Of a stretch of DNA of 64,000 bases, positions 1 through 8,016 are shown piece by piece (position 1 is the first letter of the stretch; every line of letters starts with the position of its first letter). Below the pieces are notes generated by a model. The model saw nothing but the letters and a program-made list of their open reading frames with translations. It was not told where the DNA came from and ran no database searches. This DNA comes from CAMLIZ01 sp036231905 (lineage in GTDB: Bacteria > Pseudomonadota > Gammaproteobacteria > Burkholderiales > Burkholderiaceae_C): the NCBI RefSeq assembly GCF_036231905.1, contig NZ_JAZARE010000007.1, positions 1-64,000 of the forward strand. The letters run 5' to 3'. Both the position numbers and the translations under genes were made by a program.

Positions 1-223
1 GCTTGGTGAAGATGATGTACCAGCTGCCCAGCGACATGATGATCATCGCGATCAGCACGAAGCGGGTGACGAAGTCGCCCGCCTTCCACATCGCTTCGAT
101 GCCGTAGGGGTTGTCCACGGTCTGGTGCGCCACCTGCTGCGCCAGCGCGGTGTCGGACAGCGCAGCGAACAGCAGGGCGAGGGCGAGCGCGCCGGCGGCG
201 CGCAGGGTGGGGGTCAACAACAT
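1..223 (-). CDS. exbB: ExbB proton channel subunit, N-terminal part (truncated by window edge)
   Basis: Only the first 74 codons are in the window; the gene runs off the left edge. ExbB forms the inner-membrane proton channel that energises TonB. The visible part has a cleavable-looking N-terminal segment (MLLTPTLRAAGALALALLFA, then a small-residue site near ALAQ), followed by the conserved stretch NPYGIEAMWKAGDFVTRFVL and a first membrane helix ending in SLGSWYIIFTK, typical of Burkholderiales/Xanthomonas ExbB. The ATG at 223 is preceded by a GGAGAC ribosome binding site. It lies 41 bases downstream of tonB on the same strand, so tonB-exbB (and probably exbD beyond the edge) form one operon. 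Confidence 0.9.
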   Translation of the reverse strand, partial: MLLTPTLRAAGALALALLFAALSDTALAQQVAHQTVDNPYGIEAMWKAGDFVTRFVLIAMIIMSLGSWYIIFTK

Positions 224-264
224 GATGTCTCCAACAGCAAAGGCAAAAGAAGGGAAGGAAGGGC

Positions 265-924
265 TCAGTCGAGCGTCCACACGTACTGCACCTGGGTCCA
301 CAGCGGCTCGGGCTTGCCGTCCACCGTGCCGGGCTTGAACTTGCAAGTGGCGGTGATGGCCTGCAGCGCCGCCTGGTCCAGCTGCTTGTGCTCGCGCGTC
401 GCACCGGACGAGCGCTCGATGCGTGATTGCGTGACGCGGCCGTTCAGGTCCACGTAGGCGGCGATCACCACCACACCGGTGGCTTCGGCGCGCGCGGCGG
501 CGGCCGGGTAGTCCGGCCGCTGGCAGTCGCGATTGAAGTTGACCTGCGGCGCCACCCGCACCGCCCCCGCGCTGGACGCAGGCCCGGCGGGCGCGAGGCT
601 CACCTGGCTGGGTGGTGGTGCCACTTGCGTGGTGCTGATCTGCGGCGCGGCGGCGGGCGGCGTGGCCACCGCCACTTCCGGCGGCGGCACGAAGGAAGGC
701 GGTGGCAGGGCCAGCTTGGGGATGGGCGGCGGTGGCGCCGTCTCCGGCGGCGGCGGTTTCACCTCGTCGATGATCCTGGTCTCCAGCGGCTGCTTGATGA
801 TCTCGACCACCCGGCGCGCCAGGCCGTTGACCAGCGCATAACCGAGCACCGCGTGCACCAGCACCACCGCGCCAAAGCCCACCAGGTGCCGCGTGGGCTG
901 CCGCTGCCGGCTCGCAAAATCCAC
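265..924 (-). CDS. tonB: TonB energy transducer
   Basis: 219 residues. TonB links the ExbB/ExbD motor to outer-membrane receptors. One N-terminal membrane anchor (about residues 13-37, HLVGFGAVVLVHAVLGYALV) is followed by a proline-rich periplasmic spacer (about 57-115, runs of PPPP) and the C-terminal TonB domain (about 130-219), with the expected DYPAAAARAEATGVVVIAAYVD and KFKPGTVDGKP segments. The start is a GTG at 922-924 with GGGAGGAC seven bases upstream. It is the first gene of an operon with exbB, and a terminator separates it from the receptor gene upstream, so the receptor is probably transcribed independently. Confidence 0.93.
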   Translation of the reverse strand: MDFASRQRQPTRHLVGFGAVVLVHAVLGYALVNGLARRVVEIIKQPLETRIIDEVKPPPPETAPPPPIPKLALPPPSFVPPPEVAVATPPAAAPQISTTQVAPPPSQVSLAPAGPASSAGAVRVAPQVNFNRDCQRPDYPAAAARAEATGVVVIAAYVDLNGRVTQSRIERSSGATREHKQLDQAALQAITATCKFKPGTVDGKPEPLWTQVQYVWTLD

Positions 925-945
925 GATTTGTCCTCCCGTCCAGCC

Positions 946-979
946 AAAAAAAGGGGGCCTGCCGTTGCCGACAGGCCCC
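946..979 (-). terminator. Rho-independent terminator after the TonB-dependent receptor
   Basis: Read on the minus strand, an 8-bp GC stem (GGGGCCTG pairing with CAGGCCCC, positions 972-979 with 954-961) is followed by seven T residues (positions 952-946). It lies 15 bases past the receptor stop and 22 bases before the tonB start, so it should end the receptor transcript and insulate tonB-exbB. Confidence 0.88.
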
Positions 980-993
980 GCAACACCCTCAGG

Positions 994-3570
994 TCAGAAC
1001 ACGAAACCGACGGAGAGCTCCCAGGCCCGGCCGAAGATCGGGCGGGCGAGGATCACACCGTCCGCGCTGGGCGGCGCGTTCGGATCACGGAAGTTGCCTT
1101 CGGTGAGGCCGATCTTGTTGGTGAGGTTGGTGCCGGACAGGCGCACGTCGATGCCGTTGGCAAAGCTGGCCACCACGCCCGCGTCCACGGTGGCGTACTT
1201 GGGCAGCTTCACCGTGTTGGCCGCGTTGGCGAACCGTTCACCGACATAGCTGTAGGTGCCGTAGACCCGGAAGGTGCCCAGGTCGGTGGGCAGGCGGTAG
1301 CTCGGCGTGAAGCGGTACTGCCATTTCGGCTGGCGCTCGATGGTGTTGCTGCTGAAGTCGAACGGGTTGCCGTTGCCATCCACGCCGCTGAAGTTGCGGT
1401 ACTCAGCGTTCTGCCAGTTGCCGGTGAGCGCCAGCTCCAGGCCCTTGACGGGCCGCACCGAGGCTTCGAACTCCACGCCCAGCGTGCGCGAGTTCGGCCG
1501 CAGCACCTCGCTGCCCGCGTTGGTGAACTGCTGCGTCTGCGAGTTCTTCAAGGTGGCGTAGTAGCCGGTGAGGAAGGCGGTGTACAGCGGCGTTGCCGTT
1601 TTCAGGCCGATCTCGTACTGCTGGATGTCCTCCACCGGGTCTCGTGTTTCGTTCGCCCCGCGGCCGCGGATCACGTCGAAGTCGGGCATGCGATAGCCGT
1701 TGTTGGCCCGCGCGAACACGCTGAACTCGCGCGTGAAGTTGAAGTTCGCGCCGGCCGTCAGCGACGTGCGGCTGAGCTTGCTGGACAACGAGCTGGTGGT
1801 GCCGTTGAAGTACGACAGGTTGTTGTTCCAGAGCGTCGTCGCGTCGCCGTCCAGGTCGCCGCTGGACACGTTGGCGATCGTGCCTTCGAGGCGCTGACGC
1901 TCGAAACGCACACCACCATCCAGGCGCAGCTTGTCGTTGACCTTCCACTCGTCGGCCACATACACCGCGGTGGTGGTGCCGTTCCAATGCGCGTCCAGGT
2001 TGAACGAGAAGGGCGGCGGCACGAAGCCGTTGTGCGACACCTGCATGCCGTTGTTGAGCGACACGTCCACCAGGCGGGCGTGCGGCTCCACCGTCATCAG
2101 CTGCGCCTGGCCCAGCACCCACTGGTCATGCGCGGAATAGTCGGCGAGGTACAGGCCCACGGTCACCGTGTTGCCGGCCCCCAGCTCGCGCGACAGCCGC
2201 GTTTCGCTGGTGAAGGAGCGCAGGTCCTTGTCCACCGCCCACATGCCGTTGCGGATCACCGGCAGGTTGAGGTCGGTGATGGCGCCGCCGCCGTTCACAA
2301 AGGTGGCGCTACCGCCCGTCGCACCGTTCTCTGCGGCCTGCGCGTTGATGTAGGCACCGATCGTGGTGGGGTTCGTCCCCGAGAAGATGGCATACGTGGG
2401 CACGCTGCCGGTGGTCAGGTTGGTCTTGTTGCCGATGGTCCAGTCGCCGAACTTCTTGTCCAGCGTGAGGCCGTAGGTCTGCACCGTGGCGCCGCGGCCG
2501 GTGGCCAGGTCGCGCTGCACCGTCTCGCGCTGGATGATCGGGTTGCCGTTGGCGTCGGTGCCCACCTGGCGGCCGGTCTCCAGCACGAGGTTGCGCATCT
2601 CGTTGCTGTAGAAGTAGCCGCGCAGCGCATCGAAGCCGGGGTAGCTGCTGGCGCTGGACCCATCGGGGCTCTGCACCACTGGAATCGCGGTATAGAACGC
2701 GTTCTTCTCGTTCATCGCCCGCGCATAGAGCATGAACTTGCCGTCTTCCAGCTTGCGCGTGAGCACGGCGCTGAACTGGCCGCCGCGGTCGGCCGGGAAC
2801 TGGGTGTCGCGGATGCCGTCGCTGGTGCGGTAGAAGCCGCCCACCATCAGGCCCCAGTCGTTGCCCAGCGGGGCGGAGAACACACCGTCCATGCGGCGCA
2901 GGTTGCCGGTGCCGGTGGTCAGGCGCAGGCCGCCCTCGGGCACCGCGCCGGCTTCCTTCTGGATGAAGTTGACCGTGATGCCGGGCTGGCCGGCGCTGAA
3001 GATCGGGCTGGGGCCGCCGCGCAGCACCTCCACCCGCTCGATGGTGTCGTCCAGCCGGAACAGCTGCGAATGTTCGAAGAACGACAGCGTCGGCAGGGCA
3101 TACAGCGGCGAGCCGTTGACCTGGAAGGTGGAGTACGGGCCGTCACCCGGGGTGGGGAAGCCGCGCACCCGCATGTTAGCGCCGGCCTGGCCGCCGGACG
3201 TTTCCACATACACGCCCGGCACGATCTTCAGCAGGTCGGCGGTGCTGGACGGCGCGGCCTGCCTGATCTGCTCCTCATCGGCGGTGGTGATGGAGAAGCT
3301 GGCATCCAGCTTGCGCAGGCCCTCGCGCCGCGCGGTGCCGGTGACGATCACCTGCTCGACCTGCACCGCGCCACTGTTGCCGTCGCCCTTGTCGGCCTTG
3401 GCGGCCGCCGCACTCTGGGCGGCCGGCTGCGCCGGTGCGCTGGGCTGCGCCGGGGCGCCCGCCTGGGCCACGGCCTCGTCGGCCGCGTGTGCACGCTGCA
3501 TCCCCAACAAGGCCATCAGGGCCGCCGTTGCCAGCAGCGTGCGGCTTGGCATGCTCGTCTGTGTGTTCAT
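994..3570 (-). CDS. TonB-dependent outer-membrane receptor
   Basis: 858 residues. Outer-membrane gated porin for an unknown ligand. The frame is open to 3810, but the ATG at 3570 is followed directly by a clear signal peptide (MNTQTSMPSRTLLATAALMA, cleavage near AHA-AD). Next come an Ala/Pro-rich linker, a TonB box-like EQVIVTGTA, a plug domain (about 75-190, with STADLLKIVPGVYVE, MRVRGFP and RVEVLRGGPSPIFSAGQPG) and a beta barrel ending in the aromatic residue typical of outer-membrane proteins (SVGFVF). The asymmetric plug and neighbouring glycosidase/lyase genes fit a carbohydrate or secondary-metabolite receptor, but a siderophore role cannot be excluded. It ends in a strong terminator before tonB. 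Confidence 0.9.
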   Translation of the reverse strand: MNTQTSMPSRTLLATAALMALLGMQRAHAADEAVAQAGAPAQPSAPAQPAAQSAAAAKADKGDGNSGAVQVEQVIVTGTARREGLRKLDASFSITTADEEQIRQAAPSSTADLLKIVPGVYVETSGGQAGANMRVRGFPTPGDGPYSTFQVNGSPLYALPTLSFFEHSQLFRLDDTIERVEVLRGGPSPIFSAGQPGITVNFIQKEAGAVPEGGLRLTTGTGNLRRMDGVFSAPLGNDWGLMVGGFYRTSDGIRDTQFPADRGGQFSAVLTRKLEDGKFMLYARAMNEKNAFYTAIPVVQSPDGSSASSYPGFDALRGYFYSNEMRNLVLETGRQVGTDANGNPIIQRETVQRDLATGRGATVQTYGLTLDKKFGDWTIGNKTNLTTGSVPTYAIFSGTNPTTIGAYINAQAAENGATGGSATFVNGGGAITDLNLPVIRNGMWAVDKDLRSFTSETRLSRELGAGNTVTVGLYLADYSAHDQWVLGQAQLMTVEPHARLVDVSLNNGMQVSHNGFVPPPFSFNLDAHWNGTTTAVYVADEWKVNDKLRLDGGVRFERQRLEGTIANVSSGDLDGDATTLWNNNLSYFNGTTSSLSSKLSRTSLTAGANFNFTREFSVFARANNGYRMPDFDVIRGRGANETRDPVEDIQQYEIGLKTATPLYTAFLTGYYATLKNSQTQQFTNAGSEVLRPNSRTLGVEFEASVRPVKGLELALTGNWQNAEYRNFSGVDGNGNPFDFSSNTIERQPKWQYRFTPSYRLPTDLGTFRVYGTYSYVGERFANAANTVKLPKYATVDAGVVASFANGIDVRLSGTNLTNKIGLTEGNFRDPNAPPSADGVILARPIFGRAWELSVGFVF

Positions 3571-3773
3571 CGTTTGTCGCCCCACCATCGTTGTTCGACC
3601 GACCGCGCTGCACACGGCAGCGCACCGGCCCTTGTCCAGACGGGTGGCGTGGCGCCCTCGACGCCTTATGGCAGCACCCGTCCACCACTTTGGGCAGCGT
3701 GCATCGCAGCGCTGCTTGGTGCCACTGTAGAAAGCGGGTGCGAACGGAAAATTTTGTTTGTCACGCCGGCGCA

Positions 3774-3786
3774 GAAACTTGGTTTC
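3774..3786. promoter_or_regulatory. Short palindrome upstream of the receptor gene (possible operator)
   Basis: GAAAC-TTG-GTTTC is a perfect 5-bp inverted repeat about 200 bases upstream of the receptor ATG, in a locally AT-richer patch of the 276-base gap between 3570 and 3847. The TGAAAC/GTTTCA arrangement resembles LacI-type operators, but no LacI regulator is in the window. Nothing else in this gap looked like a gene. Confidence 0.25.
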
Positions 3787-3846
3787 AACATCGGCCGGTG
3801 GCCGTAACAATTGAAATCCGGGGAGGCGCGCGCCCTGCGCGCAGGC

Positions 3847-4032
3847 TCAGCGCGGGCCGAACATGTCGGTGAGTCGGCGCACACGTTCGCGCGCCTGCAG
3901 CAGCATCAGCATCACCTCGCGGCACTGGCGCCGCAAGGGGGCCGGCTGGCGCGCGCACTCGCAGGCGGGCAAGGCCGCCACGGCGTCGTCGAGCGCGCGG
4001 TTGAGGCGCGGAAAGTCAGCACGTTCCTGCAT
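3847..4032 (-). CDS. Small conserved-looking hypothetical protein, 61 residues
   Basis: A 61-residue frame starting at ATG 4032, with a strong AGGAGG ribosome binding site seven bases upstream, which is why I accept it. The product is charged and probably helical (RLNRALDDAVAALPA, then VMLMLLQARERVRRLTDMFG), with two Cys in CECARQPAPLRRQC. There is no signal peptide or membrane segment. It lies between the SDR gene and the receptor on the same strand; I do not recognise a family and propose no function. Confidence 0.55.
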   Translation of the reverse strand: MQERADFPRLNRALDDAVAALPACECARQPAPLRRQCREVMLMLLQARERVRRLTDMFGPR

Positions 4033-4170
4033 CGGGTCCTCCTAGGCAGTTGCCGCCATGGTGCCCAGGCCGGCAGGTGGCGTCAGTCAGCAGTGCGCGT
4101 TGCCGGCTGTAGGGCGCGGGCTACAGACGCCCGGGGCCGCGCAAGGGTGGCCCGGTGCGGCGCGGGGCCC

Positions 4171-4914
4171 TCATAACTGGTCCAGGCGGCCGCCGTCCAC
4201 CCGCAGCATGGCGCCCTGCACGAACACCGCATCGTCGCAGGCGAGGTAGGCGATGGCGGCGGCAATGTCCTCGGGCTGCCCCACGTCGGCGGCGTCCAGC
4301 GTTTCCAGGCCCGACTTGATGTTGGGGTTCTCGCGCAGCATCGGCGTTTCCACCGCACCGGGCAGCACCGCATTGATGCGCAGCCCCTTGGCCTTGCCCT
4401 CGATGGCCGCCGAGCGGGTGAGCGACAGCAGGCCAGCCTTGGCCGCGGCATAGGCGGTGACCAGCGGCGTGGTCTGCTCGGCATGGATGCTGGACACGTT
4501 GACGATGGCGCCGCCAGGCCGCATGCGCACGAAGGCCTGCTTGATGAAGAAGAAGGCGCCCAGCAGGTCGACCTTGAGCACGTCGATCATGTCCTCGGCG
4601 CTGTGCTGCTCCAGCGGCTTGAAGATCATGCGGCCGGCGTTGTTCACCACCACGTGCCAGGCGCCGAGGTCGGCGATGGTCCGGTCCACACAGGCGGCCA
4701 CCTGCTCTTCGTGCGACACGTCGCAGGCCAGGCCCAGGGCGGCCGGTGCGCCGGCCTGCAGCACCTGCTGTGCCGCCTGCTGCGCGCGGGCGAGGTTCAG
4801 GTCGGCAACCACCACACGCGCCCCTTCGGAACCCAGGCGCAGGGCTGTCGCCAGGCCGATGCCGCTGGCCGCCCCGGTGACGATGGCCACCTTGCCTTCG
4901 AATCGACGTGTCAT
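4171..4914 (-). CDS. Short-chain dehydrogenase/reductase (SDR)
   Basis: 247 residues, the usual length of a classical SDR. It has the NAD(P) motif TGAASGIG (about 13-20), an NNAG motif, Ser of VNVSSIHAEQ and the YAAAK catalytic pair, and ends with the VDGG loop common in SDRs. Asp following VVVAD suggests NAD(H) preference. The ATG at 4914 has GGAG five bases upstream; the frame is open farther up but overlaps the GH1 gene. It is the last gene of a minus-strand run with a GH1 enzyme 35 bases upstream, so it probably oxidises or reduces a sugar or aglycone released by that enzyme; the substrate is unknown. Confidence 0.85.
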   Translation of the reverse strand: MTRRFEGKVAIVTGAASGIGLATALRLGSEGARVVVADLNLARAQQAAQQVLQAGAPAALGLACDVSHEEQVAACVDRTIADLGAWHVVVNNAGRMIFKPLEQHSAEDMIDVLKVDLLGAFFFIKQAFVRMRPGGAIVNVSSIHAEQTTPLVTAYAAAKAGLLSLTRSAAIEGKAKGLRINAVLPGAVETPMLRENPNIKSGLETLDAADVGQPEDIAAAIAYLACDDAVFVQGAMLRVDGGRLDQL

Positions 4915-4949
4915 GGCAGCTCCGGTTGTGACGCTCTCAGTGGTCACGC

Positions 4950-6284
4950 TCAAGTGCCGCCGTCCGCATTGGCGGGCGACGTGGGCGGTGCATCGGGCGC
5001 CGGCCGGCCGGCGTCGGCGGCCGCCTGCTGCTGCGCCCACAGGCTCTGGCTGGGCGGGTACACCGGCACGCGCAGGCACACGCTCTGCGTGGGCAGCACG
5101 TCGCTCCATTCCTGGACGATCTTCTTGAAGGCCTCCCCCACCGGGCGGATCCTGCGGTCCAGGTCGTACAGGCCGAGCGGATTGACGCGGCCGTTGGGCT
5201 CGCGCAGCGCGGTGTCCCAGTCCACCTGGTCGGTGAGCGAGTACCAGGTGAAGCCCACGATCGGGATGCCGTCGTTGCGCACCCGCAGCACGTTGGCCCA
5301 TTCCTTCCAGAGCCAGAACACCGCTTCGTCGCCGTTGGGGCCTTGTGCGAAGTTGGTCTCGGTGTGCATCACCGGCAGGTGGTAGCGGTCGTAGTACTGC
5401 CAGGTGATGCCGTCGTAGCCGAACACCTCGCCCGCCGCAATCGAGCTGCCGTCGGCGAACACCCTGTGCTCGTTGGTCATGTAGTAGTCGTTGCCCATGA
5501 TGCAGTGCTGCTTCAGGCGGTTGCCGAGGAAGAAGTGGTACTCCTCGCGCGTCATGCCGTTGTCCAGCAGGTACTCGTACATCTCGGACTCCACGCGCCG
5601 GCCGTAGTTGAGGTCCAGCGACAGGAAGCGGCGGGCGTTGAGGATCTCCGCCGGCTTGATGGCCGCCGGGCTGTCGGCATGGAAGTACTCCGACGATTCG
5701 CTCTGGATGAAGATCGCGTCGGGCCGCACCTTCAGGATGGCCTGCATCGCCAGCACGTTGGCTTTGACGATGTGCTTGAGCGCGGTGACGAAACCCTGGT
5801 CGCTGCTCAGCTGCTCGTTCCACCAGCCATAGGCGCCGGAGAACAGCGCGCAGATGAACATCTCGTTGACCGGCGTGTACAGCTGCACCCACGGAAAGCG
5901 CTGCGCAAAGGCGCTGGCGTAGTCCGCAAAGAGGGCCGGGAAGTCGGGGTTCTGGAAGTTGCCCAGCCAGTCGGGCACGCCGAAGTGGCACAGGTCCACG
6001 ATGGGCGTGATGTCGCGCCGCAGGATGTCGCCGAAGGTGATGTCGGCAAATTCCCAGTCGTAGCGGCCGGGCGCACGCCAGGTGCGATGGATGGGCGGGC
6101 CGTAGCGCAGCACGCGCAGGCCCAGCTCCTGCACGCAGTCGAAGTCGCGCGACCACTGATCGTAGTGGCCGCACTTGTCCATCTCATCCACCCGGCGCCG
6201 GCCGCCCTCGATGGTGGGCGCACTGTTCTCGATGCCGGTGGCGAACATGAAGGAAGGGATCACCCCGGCGGCAGCGGCAAGCAC
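4950..6284 (-). CDS. Glycoside hydrolase family 1-type enzyme (beta-glucosidase-like)
   Basis: 444 residues, near the normal GH1 length. The two GH1 catalytic carboxylates are in place: acid/base Glu141 in YTPVNE and nucleophile Glu309 in MHTETN (family motif usually TxNEP and xTENG). Other matches are FMFATGIENS at the N-terminus, RYGPPIHRTW and GFTWYSLTDQVDWD. There is no signal peptide, so it is probably cytoplasmic. The substitutions around both motifs (VNEM, TETN) mark a divergent GH1 branch. GTG at 6284 is the longest start; ATG at 6248 is a good alternative because the conserved FATGIENS begins there. Same-strand neighbours are MarR (21-base gap) and the SDR (35-base gap). Confidence 0.82.
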   Translation of the reverse strand: MLAAAAGVIPSFMFATGIENSAPTIEGGRRRVDEMDKCGHYDQWSRDFDCVQELGLRVLRYGPPIHRTWRAPGRYDWEFADITFGDILRRDITPIVDLCHFGVPDWLGNFQNPDFPALFADYASAFAQRFPWVQLYTPVNEMFICALFSGAYGWWNEQLSSDQGFVTALKHIVKANVLAMQAILKVRPDAIFIQSESSEYFHADSPAAIKPAEILNARRFLSLDLNYGRRVESEMYEYLLDNGMTREEYHFFLGNRLKQHCIMGNDYYMTNEHRVFADGSSIAAGEVFGYDGITWQYYDRYHLPVMHTETNFAQGPNGDEAVFWLWKEWANVLRVRNDGIPIVGFTWYSLTDQVDWDTALREPNGRVNPLGLYDLDRRIRPVGEAFKKIVQEWSDVLPTQSVCLRVPVYPPSQSLWAQQQAAADAGRPAPDAPPTSPANADGGT

Positions 6285-6305
6285 AGTGCCTGCCGGTGGC
6301 GGCGC

Positions 6306-6776
6306 TCACTCCGGCGTGCCGATGGTATGCAGCCGGTTGCGCAGGGCGGCGAGCGCGTCGCGCAGCCGCAGCACCTCCTCGTCCGGCAGTGCGCAGGCCG
6401 AGCCGAACTCCTGGTTCACCGCCCTCGCCTTGTCCTGCAGGCGCCGGCCCTTGGGCGTGAGCGTGATGGACAGGTGGCGTTCGTCGTTGCTGTCACGCTG
6501 GCGCAGCAGGTAGCCCTCCTGCTCCAGGCGCTTGAGCAGCGGCGTGATCGAGCCCGGGTCCTGGTGCAGGCGCTGCGCCAGCTCCTTGGCGGTGATGGCG
6601 TCGCGCTCCCACAGCGTCAGCATCACCAGGTACTGCGGATAGGTCAGGTGCAGCCGCTGCAGCAGCGGCTTGTACACCTGCCCCATCGCCAACGCGGTGG
6701 AGTACACGGCGAAGCACAGTTGCTCGTCCAGCAGCAGCGGTGGTGGCGTGGTCACGGTGGGCGGTGGTGCGGACAA
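6306..6776 (-). CDS. MarR-family regulator, OhrR-like
   Basis: About 156 residues. Winged-helix MarR protein; the N-terminal LDEQLCFAVYSTALAMGQVY followed by YPQYLVMLTLWE is the OhrR signature, with Cys21 at the position of the peroxide-sensing cysteine. The recognition helix region is LAQRLHQDPGSITPLLKRLE and the wing follows (RDSNDERHLSITLT). OhrR usually sits beside ohr, but here no ohr gene is visible; instead it lies between an exported alpha/beta hydrolase and a GH1 enzyme. It may sense an organic hydroperoxide, quinone or plant phenolic. The TTG start at 6776 lacks a good ribosome binding site, and GTG at 6755 is an alternative. Confidence 0.82.
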   Translation of the reverse strand: MSAPPPTVTTPPPLLLDEQLCFAVYSTALAMGQVYKPLLQRLHLTYPQYLVMLTLWERDAITAKELAQRLHQDPGSITPLLKRLEQEGYLLRQRDSNDERHLSITLTPKGRRLQDKARAVNQEFGSACALPDEEVLRLRDALAALRNRLHTIGTPE

Positions 6777-6864
6777 GCGCAGCAGCTTAGCAGGGGCAGC
6801 CGACGCGCTGCGCCGTGGTGTGCGGCCCCGGGCGAAGCACTCGGCTCCGCCCTTGGCCCGGGCC

Positions 6865-7650
6865 TTACCGGGCCGGTGCGGCCGCAGCGGCCAGGATGGC
6901 GCCGGCCACCTGCGCCGGACGCGACTGCTGCGGCACGTGGCTGGCGGGCAGGCGCACCACCTGGGCCGAGATCTTCTCCGCCATGGCCTTCTGCAGCGCC
7001 GGCTGGATCATGTGGTCCTCCTCCGCCAGCACGTACCAGGAGGGCTTGACCTTCCAGGCCGCGACGGTGGCCTTCTCCTCGAAGTTCTTGGCACGCACCG
7101 GGCCTTGGGTCACCGCCATCAGCCGGGTCCGGGACGCCGGCAGATCCTGCGCGAAGTGCTGCGCCAGGCCATCGGCCGTGAGGGTGAGGAAACCTTCCTT
7201 GTCGGTCACCAGGTGGTTGAAGCCGGCCGGCGTGGGGTAGTCCTTGGCCATGTCGACCACCGACTGCCCCTCGGACGGCGCGAAGGCGGCCACATAGACC
7301 AGTGACTTCACACGCTCGTGCGCCCCCGCTTCGGAGATCACCACGCCGCCCCAGGAATGGCCCACCAGCACCACCGGGCCGGTCTGCATGTCCAGCACGC
7401 GGCGCGTCGCGGCCACGTCGTCAGCCAGCGAGGTGAGCGGGTTCTGCACCGCCACCACGTTCAGGCCCTTGGCCTGCAGCAGCGGCACCACCTTGTCCCA
7501 GGCGGAGCCATCGGCAAACGCGCCGTGCACCAGCACGACGGTGGTCTTGGGCGCTGCCGCCGCAGCAGGGCCGGGCGCGGCGGCGGAGGCGGTCAGCGTG
7601 GCGGCACCCAGCGCGGCGGCGAGCAGGGCGGTCTTGGTGAACGAGGTCAT
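6865..7650 (-). CDS. Exported alpha/beta-hydrolase
   Basis: 261 residues. A signal peptide (MTSFTKTALLAAALGAATLT, Ala-rich to about residue 34) precedes an alpha/beta-hydrolase fold: oxyanion HGAFADGSAWD, nucleophile elbow GHSWGG (catalytic Ser) and late His in ASHVPQQS; EEDHM supplies the likely acid region. The family (salicylate/pyrethroid esterase-like, often annotated alpha/beta hydrolase) acts on small esters in the periplasm. ATG 7650 has GGAAGGAACC upstream. It is the first gene of the minus-strand run hydrolase-marR-GH1-SDR and has a palindrome 29 bases upstream that could be the operator of the MarR protein. Confidence 0.85.
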   Translation of the reverse strand: MTSFTKTALLAAALGAATLTASAAAPGPAAAAAPKTTVVLVHGAFADGSAWDKVVPLLQAKGLNVVAVQNPLTSLADDVAATRRVLDMQTGPVVLVGHSWGGVVISEAGAHERVKSLVYVAAFAPSEGQSVVDMAKDYPTPAGFNHLVTDKEGFLTLTADGLAQHFAQDLPASRTRLMAVTQGPVRAKNFEEKATVAAWKVKPSWYVLAEEDHMIQPALQKAMAEKISAQVVRLPASHVPQQSRPAQVAGAILAAAAAPAR

Positions 7651-7678
7651 GGTGGTTCCTTCCGAAGAGGTTGTGGCT

Positions 7679-7696
7679 CAGTTAGTACGCTAACTG
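7679..7696. promoter_or_regulatory. Perfect 18-bp inverted repeat, candidate operator of the hydrolase-marR operon
   Basis: CAGTTAG-TACG-CTAACTG has perfect 7-bp arms and lies 29 bases upstream of the hydrolase ATG. A second, degenerate copy (GAGCGTGCTAAC, around 7752-7763) lies about 65 bases farther upstream. The size and symmetry suit a dimeric winged-helix regulator such as the MarR protein encoded in the same operon; that assignment is inference. Confidence 0.55.
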
Positions 7697-8016
7697 TTCG
7701 CTGCAGCGAGCGGCGTCTGGAGTCGCCGATCAGTGCATGGACGGCATTATTGAGCGTGCTAACCAATTGCGCGCAATGCGATAAAGCCGACCCTGCGCGC
7801 GGACGGGGCTTTGGCGGCCGGCGAGCACCGTTGCGGCGCGGCGTGTTACTGCCGGCCAGGAGGCCGCTCTACACTGCGCCGCTTCGAAAAAACCGAAGCG
7901 GTTGTCCGACACCGGCTGCTTCCCCGCCCGGGCCACGGCGGGCAGCATGCCTCCTTCCCCACTTCGGAGAGCCCCATGTCCCCGATGCCCCGCATGTGCC
8001 TTGCCTGGAGCCGCCC
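7697..8016. other. 320-base gap between the hydrolase operon and the terC-like gene
   Basis: No gene is supported here. It should hold the divergent promoters. An 8-bp perfect hairpin (CCGCTTCG 7879-7886, loop AAAAAAC, CGAAGCGG 7894-7901) precedes the terC-like gene; it has no T run, so it is not a standard terminator. I looked for the manganese (yybP-ykoY) riboswitch that precedes many terC/alx genes and could not find its conserved core. Confidence 0.5.

Noticed and set aside
427..3807. 1126-residue open frame antisense to the TonB-dependent receptor
   Set aside because: The receptor on the other strand has a signal peptide, plug and barrel; the antisense product is Arg/His/Gly/Val-biased as expected from a high-GC shadow frame.
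7860..8016. Possible manganese (yybP-ykoY) riboswitch before the terC-like gene
   Set aside because: Only a simple hairpin is present; the conserved core elements of that riboswitch are not found.
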